A stretch of 64,000 nt of DNA, taken from NCBI RefSeq assembly GCF_000156335.1, contig NZ_DS999213.1, positions 1,611,947 to 1,675,946 on the forward strand, written 5' to 3'. The notes under the pieces were generated by a model. The model ran no database searches, was not told the DNA's origin, and was given only the letters and a program-made list of their open reading frames with translations. The number at the start of each line of letters is the position of its first letter. Position 1 is the first letter of the stretch. This stretch comes from Roseobacter sp. GAI101. GTDB taxonomy: Bacteria > Pseudomonadota > Alphaproteobacteria > Rhodobacterales > Rhodobacteraceae. The position numbers were made by a program, and so were the translations under genes. Positions 44,129 to 53,311 of this stretch are shown here, piece after piece.

Positions 44129-45328
44129 ATGATGACGAAGACATTCAGACTTGGCTCTGCCCTTCTTGCTGTTATGGCGCTTGGCAATTGCACGGGCTTT
44201 GATGCGCCCGACAATCTGGAGCCCATTGCTGAGGGTGACGGGTATCAGGCCCAATACCGCGCCATTGATGGCAGCCGCAATTCCGCGCAATTCCTTCGGT
44301 CGCCTGCGATCAACGCCCAGAAATGCACCGCTCCCCGTGGCGGAACAGGGGGCAAGGGGGCCGGTCTGGCAGCCGCAAGCTTGCGCGGAGAGCGTCTGAC
44401 CCGTAACGATCTGGTCGACATTCGCATCGGCGATGACGAGACATTCAATGGCGACTATGTCGTGTCGCGTGACGGGACGATCAAGCTGCCTTTTCTCGCC
44501 CCGATCCGCGCGCAGGGACAGCTGACCAGCGAGATTGAAAACGACATCGCAGAACAGCTGATCGCAAGGGACTTCTTTGTGGACAGGCCCAGGGTTTCGG
44601 TCCGGGTTGCCGACTTCGCTTCGGTGACAGTCGGGGTTTCCGGCGCGGTCTTCGAGCCGCACGCGGTAGAGATCGGGGGCGTGCCGGGCGATCAGGTAGA
44701 CAGCAGACGCCAGACGGCCCTTGGCGCATCGACAGAGGGCCGGAACCTGTCCGCAGCCCTGCGCGCCGCAGGCGGGGTGCGCCCGGACGCTGATATCTCG
44801 GCGGTGGAACTGCGTCGGAATGGTGCGCTTTACCTGCTGGACATGCGCGGCGCATTCGAAGGCAAAAACGCCGTCGACATCATGCTGTTGACGGGCGACG
44901 AAGTTTCCGTACCCAGCCGGGGATGTTTCCAGGAAGACCTGATGCGGCCAAGTCCGATCAGCCCGCCCGGCATATCGCTTTTCCTGTCCAACCTGACGCA
45001 GCCTGCAGCAGGCAATGCGATCTCGGCCGTGGGCCGCGACGTGCGTGAAGTGCCTTACGGCACCCGCTATCTGCAGGCGGTGATCAACACGAACTGCGTC
45101 GGCGGCGCACGCGCATCAAGTGCCCACCGGTCATCCGTTCTGTTTTCGCGCAATCCGGTCACGGGGGTGTCTGTCGTGATCGAACGCGACATCGAGGATC
45201 TGGTGCGCCGCGCGGATCGGGATGACTATGACCCCTACCTCCTCCCCGGCGACTCCCTCGCGTGTTATGACAGCACGATCACCAATATCGGCGAGGTCGG
45301 AAGGGTTGTCGGCCAACTGGCGCTGTAG
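44129..45328 (+). CDS. Polysaccharide export protein (Wza-like lipoprotein)
   Basis: Outer-membrane export channel subunit, about 399 residues. The N-terminus is a lipoprotein signal with lipobox ALGNC. The polysaccharide export domain is LTRNDLVDIRIGDDETFNGDYVVSRDGTIKLPFL, followed by the SLBB-like part VGVSGAVFEPHAVEI and AALRAAGGVRPDADI. ATG 44129 is chosen because it begins the lipoprotein signal; the frame extends upstream to 44087 and ATG 44132 is adjacent. It stands alone on the plus strand, convergent with the hybrid kinase gene. Confidence 0.87.
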   Translation: MMTKTFRLGSALLAVMALGNCTGFDAPDNLEPIAEGDGYQAQYRAIDGSRNSAQFLRSPAINAQKCTAPRGGTGGKGAGLAAASLRGERLTRNDLVDIRIGDDETFNGDYVVSRDGTIKLPFLAPIRAQGQLTSEIENDIAEQLIARDFFVDRPRVSVRVADFASVTVGVSGAVFEPHAVEIGGVPGDQVDSRRQTALGASTEGRNLSAALRAAGGVRPDADISAVELRRNGALYLLDMRGAFEGKNAVDIMLLTGDEVSVPSRGCFQEDLMRPSPISPPGISLFLSNLTQPAAGNAISAVGRDVREVPYGTRYLQAVINTNCVGGARASSAHRSSVLFSRNPVTGVSVVIERDIEDLVRRADRDDYDPYLLPGDSLACYDSTITNIGEVGRVVGQLAL

Positions 45329-45372
45329 CTATCGGCGCGCCAGATATCGGATGGGGTGCAGGGCCAGCGCCG

Positions 45373-47910
45373 TCACTCGGGTTGAATTAGCGGACGGGTG
45401 ACGCGCCAAACCTCTGGCAAGACCGCGATTGCGCCTTCCATTCGTGCCTGGTCTTTCCTCTTGGCCGCCTGTTCGACTTCGATCAGGGCAGAACGAAGGG
45501 CTGTCGCGCCAAACATCGCGGCACTTCCGGCGATGCGATGCGCCTGTGATGCGATTTCACCAAACGAATGACCCGCGGGGTCATTAAGAAAATCGAGCGT
45601 GCCGTCAACTTCCTGCTTGAACCGCTCAAGAAGAGATTTCAGCGCGCCGACACCCAAGGTGTCGCGCAGATCATCCAGATATGTCGCTTCAAAAGCGGAA
45701 GCCTGGTTGCCGGCATCCGGTGCTGCACCGTCCTGCCCCGGAACATGCTTGGCCAGAACACGGTTCAGGCTTTCCTGCGAGAGCGGTTTTGTAAGGATGT
45801 TGTTCATGCCGTCTGCCAAAAATGCCTCTTGCTCATCTGCCATTGCGCTGGCGGTCAACGCGATAATCGGCGTCTTGGCGCACACGCCGTGACCTGCGCG
45901 GATTGCCCTTGTCGCCGCACGGCCATCCATGACCGGCATACTGATGTCCATCAAGATTAGATCGAAGCTATTGACCGCAGCCAGATCCACGGCCACTTGC
46001 CCGTTCGGTGCTTCGGTCACTTTGTGGCCTGCACCGCTCAGCATTTCACGCGCCACCACGCGATTGATCTCGTTGTCTTCAACCAGCAAGATGTGGCTGG
46101 GACGCAGGTTTTTCTTGCCCGGACGCCTTTCGGCGGTGACATCAGGGGGCGATATCGGCGCAATCGGGAAGAATATCCGAAACGTGCTCCCTTCCCCCTT
46201 CTCGCTTTCGACCTCGATACTGCCCCCAAGGGCCTTAACAAAGCGTTGCGCGAGGCCGAGGCCAAGACCGGTACCGCCGACGGTACGCTCGTAAGACGTG
46301 TCGCCCGTCAGGAAATCTTCAAAGATATGCGCCTGAAGGTCAGGATCCATCCCGATGCCTGTATCGTTCACGCTAATCTGCAAAACCGGATCAGCATCAG
46401 GTGCGCCGTTCACCGACATTTCAACCGCGACCCGTCCGCCATGGGTAAACTTGACCGCATTCCCGATGACATTCATCAAGATGTGCTGGATCCGGTCCGG
46501 GTCCCCCAGAATCCAGTCAACTCTTGGGCCAATCCAGCCCCATTCAAGCGTCGTATCATTGGCCGATGCGGCACCGCTTTGGTTGTCGACGATGTCTTGC
46601 AGCAACGTGCTCAGGTTCATTGCGACGGACCGGAGCCTGAGCTTGCCTGCATCATATTTGGTGATGTCGAGAACGTCGGTGATATGGCTCATCAAAAGCT
46701 TGCCGGACGTGTCCATGTTCTTGACGAAACTGGCCTGTTTCGCGCTGAGGCGCGTGTTGTGCAGCAAGGAAAGATTGCCCAGCAGCCCATTCAACGGGGT
46801 TCGGATTTCATGGCTCATTGTGGCAAGAAAGTCGGTCTTGGCCTTTTCCCCGGCCAAGGCACGGTCGCGGGCCATCACCAATTCACGCTCGGCCTCTACG
46901 CGATGTGAAATATCCCGTAAAAACGCCACAAAGATTTCACCCTCATCTGTCTGTGCAGATTGGATCGCGAATTCGACGGGAAAGACTTCGCCGTTCGACC
47001 GCTTGGCTTCCAGTTTGATCCGGCCCTTTCCAACGGCTCTTCGTTCACCGCCTTCACGTATCCGTTTCATGCCTGATTCATGCGCAGCAAGGTGGTGATC
47101 CGGCACGATCAGCGCGCCCAGATCGCGACCGATGGCGTCCTTGGCCGCGTGGCCAAAGATCTGCTCTGCTGCCGCGTTGAATTCCAAAATCAGGCCGTTT
47201 TCGTCGCTGACGATGACGCCGTCCAATGCGGTACCCGTCACAATGTTCATACGCCTGCTGGCCTCGATCGCCTCGGCCCGCCGCCTGATGTTCTGGCTGT
47301 TCAGATAGCCAAGATAGACTGCAAACATCAGCAGGGCCACGATCAGAATGCTGACACCGGCCGCCATCTGCGTCAGCGTCCTGGCCACGGCCTGTCGACG
47401 CTGGTCCGCGTCGTTCGCAAAAAAGTTCAGCCCGGAGTTCGAGAGGCGTCGAACATTCGCCCTTGTGTCGGCGGTCAGATCGATCAGCGATGGCAATGCC
47501 TGGATCAATTCGGCATCCGGGGCATCAATCAGGGGTACGGCGCGGTCCAGAAAGGTCTGGACAATCCTGAGGTTGCGCGAAAAGTCCGGTAGCTCGCGCA
47601 GCGGCGCATAAATGGATGCCTGCCGCAGCGTGGTAATGCGACTGTAAAAGATATCGAATTCCCGCCGGAGGGTTCCCAGGTCAGGCTCGGGGTCTCTCAA
47701 TTTCGTGACGAGGTCCATTTCGAACTCGAGAAATTCAACCTCGGTTTGCGAAAGGGTCCATTGCACATTGTCGGAACTTGCGGAATTCAACAGCCGCAAA
47801 TCCCGTATGACGTTGGTGGACAGAAAGATCGCCGCCGAAAGGACAATGGCCGCCAGCAGAACAAAGGCGATCAGACGTGCGCGGACGGAGGAGCTTTTCA
47901 AACGGGACAT
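45373..47910 (-). CDS. Hybrid sensor histidine kinase with receiver and HPt domains
   Basis: Membrane-bound phosphorelay kinase of 845 residues. One span near residues 11-30 and one near 180-205 enclose a helical periplasmic sensor of about 150 residues. Then come a PAS domain (MNIVTGTALDGVIVSDENGL, about 225-340), HisKA (FLATMSHEIRTPLNG), HATPase (NVIGNAVKFTHGG, DTGIGM, GTGLGLGL), a receiver (ILLVEDNEINRVVA, LMDISMPVMDG) and a C-terminal HPt (QAHRIAGSA). AGGAG lies nine bases before ATG 47910. It lies 57 bases downstream of the SUOX-fold protein gene and likely relays to the LuxR-type regulator at 51128. Confidence 0.9.
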   Translation of the reverse strand: MSRLKSSSVRARLIAFVLLAAIVLSAAIFLSTNVIRDLRLLNSASSDNVQWTLSQTEVEFLEFEMDLVTKLRDPEPDLGTLRREFDIFYSRITTLRQASIYAPLRELPDFSRNLRIVQTFLDRAVPLIDAPDAELIQALPSLIDLTADTRANVRRLSNSGLNFFANDADQRRQAVARTLTQMAAGVSILIVALLMFAVYLGYLNSQNIRRRAEAIEASRRMNIVTGTALDGVIVSDENGLILEFNAAAEQIFGHAAKDAIGRDLGALIVPDHHLAAHESGMKRIREGGERRAVGKGRIKLEAKRSNGEVFPVEFAIQSAQTDEGEIFVAFLRDISHRVEAERELVMARDRALAGEKAKTDFLATMSHEIRTPLNGLLGNLSLLHNTRLSAKQASFVKNMDTSGKLLMSHITDVLDITKYDAGKLRLRSVAMNLSTLLQDIVDNQSGAASANDTTLEWGWIGPRVDWILGDPDRIQHILMNVIGNAVKFTHGGRVAVEMSVNGAPDADPVLQISVNDTGIGMDPDLQAHIFEDFLTGDTSYERTVGGTGLGLGLAQRFVKALGGSIEVESEKGEGSTFRIFFPIAPISPPDVTAERRPGKKNLRPSHILLVEDNEINRVVAREMLSGAGHKVTEAPNGQVAVDLAAVNSFDLILMDISMPVMDGRAATRAIRAGHGVCAKTPIIALTASAMADEQEAFLADGMNNILTKPLSQESLNRVLAKHVPGQDGAAPDAGNQASAFEATYLDDLRDTLGVGALKSLLERFKQEVDGTLDFLNDPAGHSFGEIASQAHRIAGSAAMFGATALRSALIEVEQAAKRKDQARMEGAIAVLPEVWRVTRPLIQPE

Positions 47911-47967
47911 TCTGATGCTCCTGTGTCTGGGCAGCAACCCGTTGCCTGACACCGGGTTGCTACAGGG

Positions 47968-48474
47968 TTACTCTAATGCTTCGACCCGGTCGAGTTGCCA
48001 AATGCTGCGCGAATAGATCACTTCGGACCGGTAGTCCGCGTCGTCATCATAGGGGTAGATGATCCAGAGCGGCCCCTTGTCGCGCACCGACATCGTTTCA
48101 CCGTCCATGCGATAGGCAATGATCGGCCCGTTTTCAACCGCGTCAGAGATCGGAATATCAACGGCATAATCGTTGATCGCAGTCGCGCGCAGATTTTCCC
48201 CCGTGATCCCAAGGGCGTCGACCAGAACGTACAAAGACACACCCTTGAACGTGTGGGTTCCCTCGGTCCAGATGGTCGATGTCTCGATCTCCTCACCGTC
48301 GAGCGCTTCCAGCATCTCAAGATCGAACTGTGCGGTGCCGTCGACATTCGTATTTTCGACAAGCCCCGACACGGTGAGCAGCACATCACCCGTGGGCGTG
48401 GCAAGGTCCTGTGCGAAGACAGGCGCGGAAACCAGAGCCGCAAGGGCAGTGGCGTAAAAGATGGAGCGAAGCAT
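47968..48474 (-). CDS. Periplasmic SUOX-fold (oxidoreductase molybdopterin-binding-like) protein without cysteine
   Basis: A 168-residue exported protein with a signal peptide ending at APVFAQ. The remainder matches the oxidoreductase molybdopterin-binding fold (TFKGVSLYVLVDALGI, AINDYAVDIPISD, DKGPLWIIYPYDDD). The protein contains no cysteine at all, so the thiol that coordinates molybdenum in sulfite-oxidase-type enzymes is missing. It is unlikely to be an active molybdoenzyme; a ligand-sensing or scaffolding role is more likely. The hybrid kinase gene follows within 57 bases, which suggests a periplasmic accessory sensor for that kinase. ATG 48474 starts the signal peptide. Confidence 0.75.
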   Translation of the reverse strand: MLRSIFYATALAALVSAPVFAQDLATPTGDVLLTVSGLVENTNVDGTAQFDLEMLEALDGEEIETSTIWTEGTHTFKGVSLYVLVDALGITGENLRATAINDYAVDIPISDAVENGPIIAYRMDGETMSVRDKGPLWIIYPYDDDADYRSEVIYSRSIWQLDRVEALE

Positions 48475-48577
48475 GGGAACGTCCTTTTCCAGATTTAACA
48501 GTCGTATCGCATGAAACTGACGGCCAGACATCAGGTAAGACGGATAGGCTCCTATCCTTTCGGATAGAAACCCGGCT

Positions 48578-49465
48578 TCATGCCACTTGGCGGGCGGGCG
48601 CAGTGCAGGTGTCCAAAAAAGCCGAGAGGTCGCCGTGCAGCTCAGGGCGGTCCAGCGCAAATGCGACCGTCGCCTGGACAAAGCCCTGAACCGAACCGCA
48701 GTCAAACCGTTCGCCGTCAAAGCGGTAGCCGTTGACACCTGCCGTCTCTACGTCTGCATTGATCGCATCGGTCAGTTGCAGTTCGCCCCCTGCCCCCGGT
48801 CCCAGATTGGCAAGGCGTTCAAAAATGGACGGCTCCAGAATATAGCGGCCAATGACAGCGCTGGTGGACGGCGCGCGCGCGGGCCCGGGCTTTTCGACCA
48901 GGCCCCGCGCCTGAGAAAGCCGCCCCGTGGTCTGCGCCACATCAAGGATGCCATAAGACGACGTCGCAGCTAGCGGAACATCCATCGTCGCAACCATATG
49001 TCCGCGATGCTTGGCATGAGCGTCAACCATCTGGCCAAGCGCACCTTGCGGGGACCGGATCACGTCATCCGGCAAGAGCACGGCAAAGGGTTCATCCCCG
49101 ACAAGTCGCTGGGCCAGACGGACTGCATGTCCCAACCCCAAAGGATTATTCTGCCGCACGAAAGCCAGTGACCCTTCTGACATGCGGGTACGGTCAAGGG
49201 CGGCCAACGCATCTGTCTTGCCGTTCATCGCCAGACGCTGCTCAAGCGCGGCCGCGGTATCAAAATAATCCTCCAGCGCCCCTTTGCCGGCGGCGGTGAT
49301 GAAAATAAACTCCTCGATCCCGGCCGCGCGCGCTTCGTCCACGGCATATTGGATCAACGGGCGATCCACCAAAGGCAGCATTTCCTTTGGAATGGATTTT
49401 GTGGCGGGCAGAAAACGGGTCCCCATGCCGGCAACGGGGAAAACGGCTTTGCGGATATGTGTCAT
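48578..49465 (-). CDS. galU: UTP-glucose-1-phosphate uridylyltransferase GalU
   Basis: Makes UDP-glucose for exopolysaccharide synthesis, 295 residues. The nucleotidyltransferase signature is AVFPVAGMGTRFLPATKSIPKEMLPLVDRPLIQY; LLPDDVI carries the metal-binding Asp, and VEKPGP and GELQLTDAI follow. ATG 49465 lies nine bases after AAAGGA; a longer TTG start at 49483 is less likely. It sits 26 bases after the fused WecG/sugar-transferase gene. Confidence 0.93.
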   Translation of the reverse strand: MTHIRKAVFPVAGMGTRFLPATKSIPKEMLPLVDRPLIQYAVDEARAAGIEEFIFITAAGKGALEDYFDTAAALEQRLAMNGKTDALAALDRTRMSEGSLAFVRQNNPLGLGHAVRLAQRLVGDEPFAVLLPDDVIRSPQGALGQMVDAHAKHRGHMVATMDVPLAATSSYGILDVAQTTGRLSQARGLVEKPGPARAPSTSAVIGRYILEPSIFERLANLGPGAGGELQLTDAINADVETAGVNGYRFDGERFDCGSVQGFVQATVAFALDRPELHGDLSAFLDTCTAPARQVA

Positions 49466-49491
49466 GATCGTGGTCCTTTTCAATGAGAGGG

Positions 49492-50883
49492 TCAGTATGC
49501 GCCGCGGCCAGATGTGACGGCACCGAAGGTTTTGAGGATAAGCACCAGGTCCAGCAGAAGGTTCCGTGATGCGGCGTAGGACAGATCCATTTCGACCATC
49601 TGGTCAAATCCGATCGTCGCGCGACCGGATACCTGCCAAAGCCCCGTGATGCCGGGTTTGACCGCCAGTCGCCCCAATGCCCGCGAGGGGTATTCGGAAA
49701 CCTCACAGGGCAAGGCAGGGCGCGGGCCGACGATCGCCATGTCGCCGCGCAGCACGTTCAATATCTGCGGCAGCTCATCAATGGAAAAGCGCCGAATGAT
49801 CCGGCCGACGCGCGTCACCCGCGGGTCGGTCCGGGATTTGAAGCAGACGCCTTCGCGGTCGGATGTCGCGATCAACCCGTCGCGCCGCTTTTCTGCGTCT
49901 TGCGCCATCGACCGAAACTTGAAGATCGTGAAGCTATTGCCATTCAGCCCGACCCGCTTTTGTTTGAACAAGACCGGCCCGCGGCTGTCGGCCTTGATGG
50001 CAAGCGCCGTGATCGCCAATAGCGGCGAAAGCGCGACCAAGGCAGTTGCAGACACTGTGATATCAAGGAAGCGCCGCTGCATGGCTGCAACAGGCATCTG
50101 CAAGACAGCACCTTTTGCCGCATGAGCCAGAAACGTCGCGTTGCCGACAAGATAGCGTTTCGCCAGACGTTTCGGTTCCTGCGCCAGACGCCAGATCCAC
50201 TCCATCCTTGCGCGGCGCACCCATTTCGGGGCCCGCGATACGCTACCGGCAAGGAAATCAAACAGCGCGCCGACGGCCATGGTCAGCGGCGCGTCAAGGC
50301 GGTGTGCATGCTTGTGCAACCACAGCTCTTGCAGGGGGACGCCAAGTGCCACCAGCACGATATCCGCGCCGCTTTCGTTGATCTGCTTGATGACGGCGTC
50401 GGGATCGGACGCCCCGTTGAACCCGTCGCGTGTTCCCGCCACACAAAGCCCCGGGATCGAACGGATCAGCCGGTTTGCGGCGGCCTCTGCCGTGCCCGGT
50501 GCCCCGCCGAACAGAAAAACCGATTTGCCCATGCGGGCTGCTTCCTTCAGCAGGTGCGGCACAAGGTCGGTGCCATTCAGATTGGCAGTCAACCGGTCTG
50601 CGGTCATCCTCGCGGCAAGTTCGACACCGATGCCATCCGGCAGAACGACATCCGCCGCCGCCACCGCATCCGAGTAGTCAGAATCACGGCGCAGTACGTT
50701 AAAGCAGTGAGCGTTAATAAAGAACGAACGGCGTCGGCCCGGAGCCAACAACACCGACACCACCTGATCCGGCGTCGCATCAACCAAATCCAGTCCCAAA
50801 GCAGGGATTTTTTTCGTGGGCAGGCGCTGCATTTTCAGGGCCGCAGGTACCGGGGTGCCAAAGCCGAAGTTGATGTGTTTCAT
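49492..50883 (-). CDS. Fused WecG/TagA glycosyltransferase and polyprenyl-phosphate sugar-1-P transferase
   Basis: A 463-residue two-domain enzyme. The N-terminal part (about 30-245) is WecG/TagA/CpsF family GT26: SFFINAHCFNVLRRD, VVLPDGIGVELAARM, FLFGGAPGTAEAAANRL, VALGVPLQELWLHKH. The C-terminal part (about 265-463) is a bacterial sugar transferase that starts repeat-unit synthesis on undecaprenyl phosphate: one membrane hairpin, KQKRVGLNGNSFTIFKFRSM, the catalytic Asp-Glu pair in FSIDELPQILNVLRG, and GPRPALP. The fusion joins steps one and two of lipid-linked glycan assembly in one chain. Length and both motif sets look intact. Confidence 0.9.
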   Translation of the reverse strand: MKHINFGFGTPVPAALKMQRLPTKKIPALGLDLVDATPDQVVSVLLAPGRRRSFFINAHCFNVLRRDSDYSDAVAAADVVLPDGIGVELAARMTADRLTANLNGTDLVPHLLKEAARMGKSVFLFGGAPGTAEAAANRLIRSIPGLCVAGTRDGFNGASDPDAVIKQINESGADIVLVALGVPLQELWLHKHAHRLDAPLTMAVGALFDFLAGSVSRAPKWVRRARMEWIWRLAQEPKRLAKRYLVGNATFLAHAAKGAVLQMPVAAMQRRFLDITVSATALVALSPLLAITALAIKADSRGPVLFKQKRVGLNGNSFTIFKFRSMAQDAEKRRDGLIATSDREGVCFKSRTDPRVTRVGRIIRRFSIDELPQILNVLRGDMAIVGPRPALPCEVSEYPSRALGRLAVKPGITGLWQVSGRATIGFDQMVEMDLSYAASRNLLLDLVLILKTFGAVTSGRGAY

Positions 50884-51127
50884 GGGGCAAGTCCTTGAGA
50901 AAAAGAAGTTGTCTCAAGCTGACCGATGCCGGGCATTCGCTCAACAGAGCGGACGGACAGACGCGCGGAACATTGGTTAACGAAACCTTTCTTGCGGTTC
51001 CAGATTCTATCCGAACGTAGAGGTATCTATTCGAACGCGCTCTCTTCTTGCCATTGTTGTGCCTGAAATTTGCCGTGCAACAATCTCATTCACAGTTTAA
51101 GTGTTGTGGAATGATGGGGAGACATAA

Positions 51128-51742
51128 ATGCGGGTTTTGATCGCTGACGACCACGTTCTGCTGCGCGATACCTTGGTTATGTTTTTACAGGCCCAGGGCG
51201 ATATCGAAACCAGCACCGCCGCTGATCTGGCAGGGGCGTGCAAGCTGATCGGGGATGAAGAACGGTTTGATCTTGTCCTGCTGGATCTCAACATGCCGGG
51301 GATGAACGGTCTGGAAGGGCTGAAATATGCGTTGACCCTCAAGGATGGTCAGCGGGTTGCCCTGCTGTCCGGTGAAGCCACCCGCGAGATTGCCGAACAG
51401 GCGCTTGATGCCGGGGCCGCGGGGTTCGTCCCCAAGACGCTTCCGGCCAAGTCCATGATCAATGCCGTGAAGTTCATGGCGATGGGCGAACAATATGCCC
51501 CCGTCGATTTTATGACTGCCGTGGATGACACGCCCACCCATCCGCTGGCAGAAAAGCTGTCCTCGCGCGAGCTTCAGGTTCTCAAGGGGCTGACAGAGGG
51601 CAAGGCCAACAAGGAAATCGCGCGTGACCTGGATATATCAGAGCCCACGGTCAAGCTGCATATGAAGACGTTGTATCGCAAGGTCGGGGCCGCCAATCGC
51701 ACCCAGGCCGCGCTGATCGCGCGCGAAGCAGGGCTTTTCTGA
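51128..51742 (+). CDS. LuxR/NarL-family response regulator
   Basis: Two-domain transcription factor of 204 residues: a receiver with DDH acidic pocket and phospho-Asp53 (LVLLDLNMPGMNG), Lys in VPKTLPAK, and a C-terminal LuxR helix-turn-helix (LSSRELQVLKGLTEGKANKEIARDLDISEPTVKLHMKTLYRKV). ATG 51128 follows TGGGGAGACATAA. It precedes the Wzc-like gene by about 110 bases and is the natural target of the hybrid kinase in the same locus. It probably controls the polysaccharide genes. Confidence 0.9.
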   Translation: MRVLIADDHVLLRDTLVMFLQAQGDIETSTAADLAGACKLIGDEERFDLVLLDLNMPGMNGLEGLKYALTLKDGQRVALLSGEATREIAEQALDAGAAGFVPKTLPAKSMINAVKFMAMGEQYAPVDFMTAVDDTPTHPLAEKLSSRELQVLKGLTEGKANKEIARDLDISEPTVKLHMKTLYRKVGAANRTQAALIAREAGLF

Positions 51743-51850
51743 CCTATCCGAACGGATAAGCGGAATTTGCGAATGTCCCGCTGACCAACCCGTGCGCGCG
51801 CAAGCACGATGAGCCACCACAGTATAGAGTTCGGGCAAAGGAGATGCCCG

Positions 51851-53311
51851 ATGACACTTCAAGATGGCTTTGCCCCCCACGACGGTTCGATCTACAAACT
51901 GCGCCGCCCGAAAAAGCGCCGGCCCAGTCTGCGGCGCATTCTGGCAGGCGGTCAGATCAGTGATATGGGGCGCTTTCCGCGCTATCTGGCCTTTGCCGTG
52001 CTTGGCGGGACGATGATTTGGGCACCGATCACCGGCTACCTGCGAACGGCTCCGCTGTCGTTCAAATCTCATACCTCGTTGATCCTGCCGGGCTCGGGCG
52101 CATCGGCGTCCTTGAACCTGAATGGCATTGGCCAGGCATCCTCCTATGCGAACTCGGCGTTTTCCAGCAATTCGGTAAGCCCGACAGAGACCTACAAACG
52201 TCTGATCGGGGCAGACCGGATCCTCGAGACAGCCGCGACCTCGATGGGACTGAGCCGTGAGGCCTTTGGCAGGCCCCGGATCAATCTGGTCGATCAAACC
52301 AGCCTGATCCAGCTTGAGATCACAGGCGGCAGCGCAGAGGAATCGCAGGCACGCGGGGAAGCGTTGCTGGCCGCGTTTTTCGCCGAACTGGATGCCCTGC
52401 GCGCGGATGAGCAGAACACACGCGAAGACAGCGGCCTAGCCGCGATCGAAGACTATCGCAATTCAGTCGCCGCGACGCGTGCGGACATCGCCATGCTTCA
52501 AAAGGAAACCGGGCTGATTTCCAGTGATCAATACGATGCCATCGTCGAAACGACACGTCTGCTGGAAATCCGGGTGCAGGACCTTGCAGCAACCCTTGGC
52601 GAGAAAACACAAAGCGTTGCGGCACTGGAAGCCACACTTGGCATTCCTGCGGCAGACGCGGCAACGACCCTCAAGATCTATGCGGACGCAGAGTTTATCG
52701 CCCTGACGGACGAAATGGGCATCCACGCCGCCAAGCTGTCCGAAGCACGCTCTTTGTACGGCGAAGGCCACCCGAAAGTGCAGGATGCGCGCGCGGCCCA
52801 TGCCGCCGCAACTGCAGCCGCTTTGGGACAGGCGGTTCAGGTCACAGGCTTGAACGCGGCCCGGTTGGGCAATCTCGATCTGGCACCTGCCGGCGCGCGA
52901 GCAGAGCTTCTAGCCCAGCTTGTGCGCATGGATACCGAACGATCCGGAGCCAGCCAGCAATACGAGACACTGAAGGCCCGGCTACTGGAAGATTCGACCA
53001 AGCAACGAAACCTCGCAGCTGCGGCGGCACGGCTTCAGGATCTCCAGCGGGATTTCTCGGTGGCCGAGGCGGTCTTTGCAACCGCCATCGCCCGTACGCA
53101 ATCAACGAAATCGGATGTCTACGCCTCCTATCCCCTGGTTCAGGTACTCGAGAACCCATCCCTGCCCGACAGACCCTCTTCGCCCAATCGCAAGCTGGCC
53201 ATCGCGGCAGGCGGGGCCGCGACCCTGATGATGCTGATCGGTCTTTTGCTGGGATGGATGCGCTCGGCGCTGATCGGGCGGCTTCTGGGCCAAGGCAAGG
53301 CCGCAGCATGA
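51851..53311 (+). CDS. Polysaccharide co-polymerase / chain-length determinant (Wzc-like, no kinase domain)
   Basis: A 486-residue membrane protein. A cationic N-terminus (KLRRPKKRRPSLRR) precedes span one (YLAFAVLGGTMIWAPITGYL, about 45-64). The large periplasmic part has the Wzz-type fold with long coiled coils (about 165-430), and span two lies near 455-475. It ends about ten residues after span two, so the tyrosine autokinase domain of full Wzc is missing. It should set chain length with the Wzy-like protein, whose start overlaps its stop (ATGA). AAAGGAG precedes the start region. Confidence 0.82.
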   Translation: MTLQDGFAPHDGSIYKLRRPKKRRPSLRRILAGGQISDMGRFPRYLAFAVLGGTMIWAPITGYLRTAPLSFKSHTSLILPGSGASASLNLNGIGQASSYANSAFSSNSVSPTETYKRLIGADRILETAATSMGLSREAFGRPRINLVDQTSLIQLEITGGSAEESQARGEALLAAFFAELDALRADEQNTREDSGLAAIEDYRNSVAATRADIAMLQKETGLISSDQYDAIVETTRLLEIRVQDLAATLGEKTQSVAALEATLGIPAADAATTLKIYADAEFIALTDEMGIHAAKLSEARSLYGEGHPKVQDARAAHAAATAAALGQAVQVTGLNAARLGNLDLAPAGARAELLAQLVRMDTERSGASQQYETLKARLLEDSTKQRNLAAAAARLQDLQRDFSVAEAVFATAIARTQSTKSDVYASYPLVQVLENPSLPDRPSSPNRKLAIAAGGAATLMMLIGLLLGWMRSALIGRLLGQGKAAA

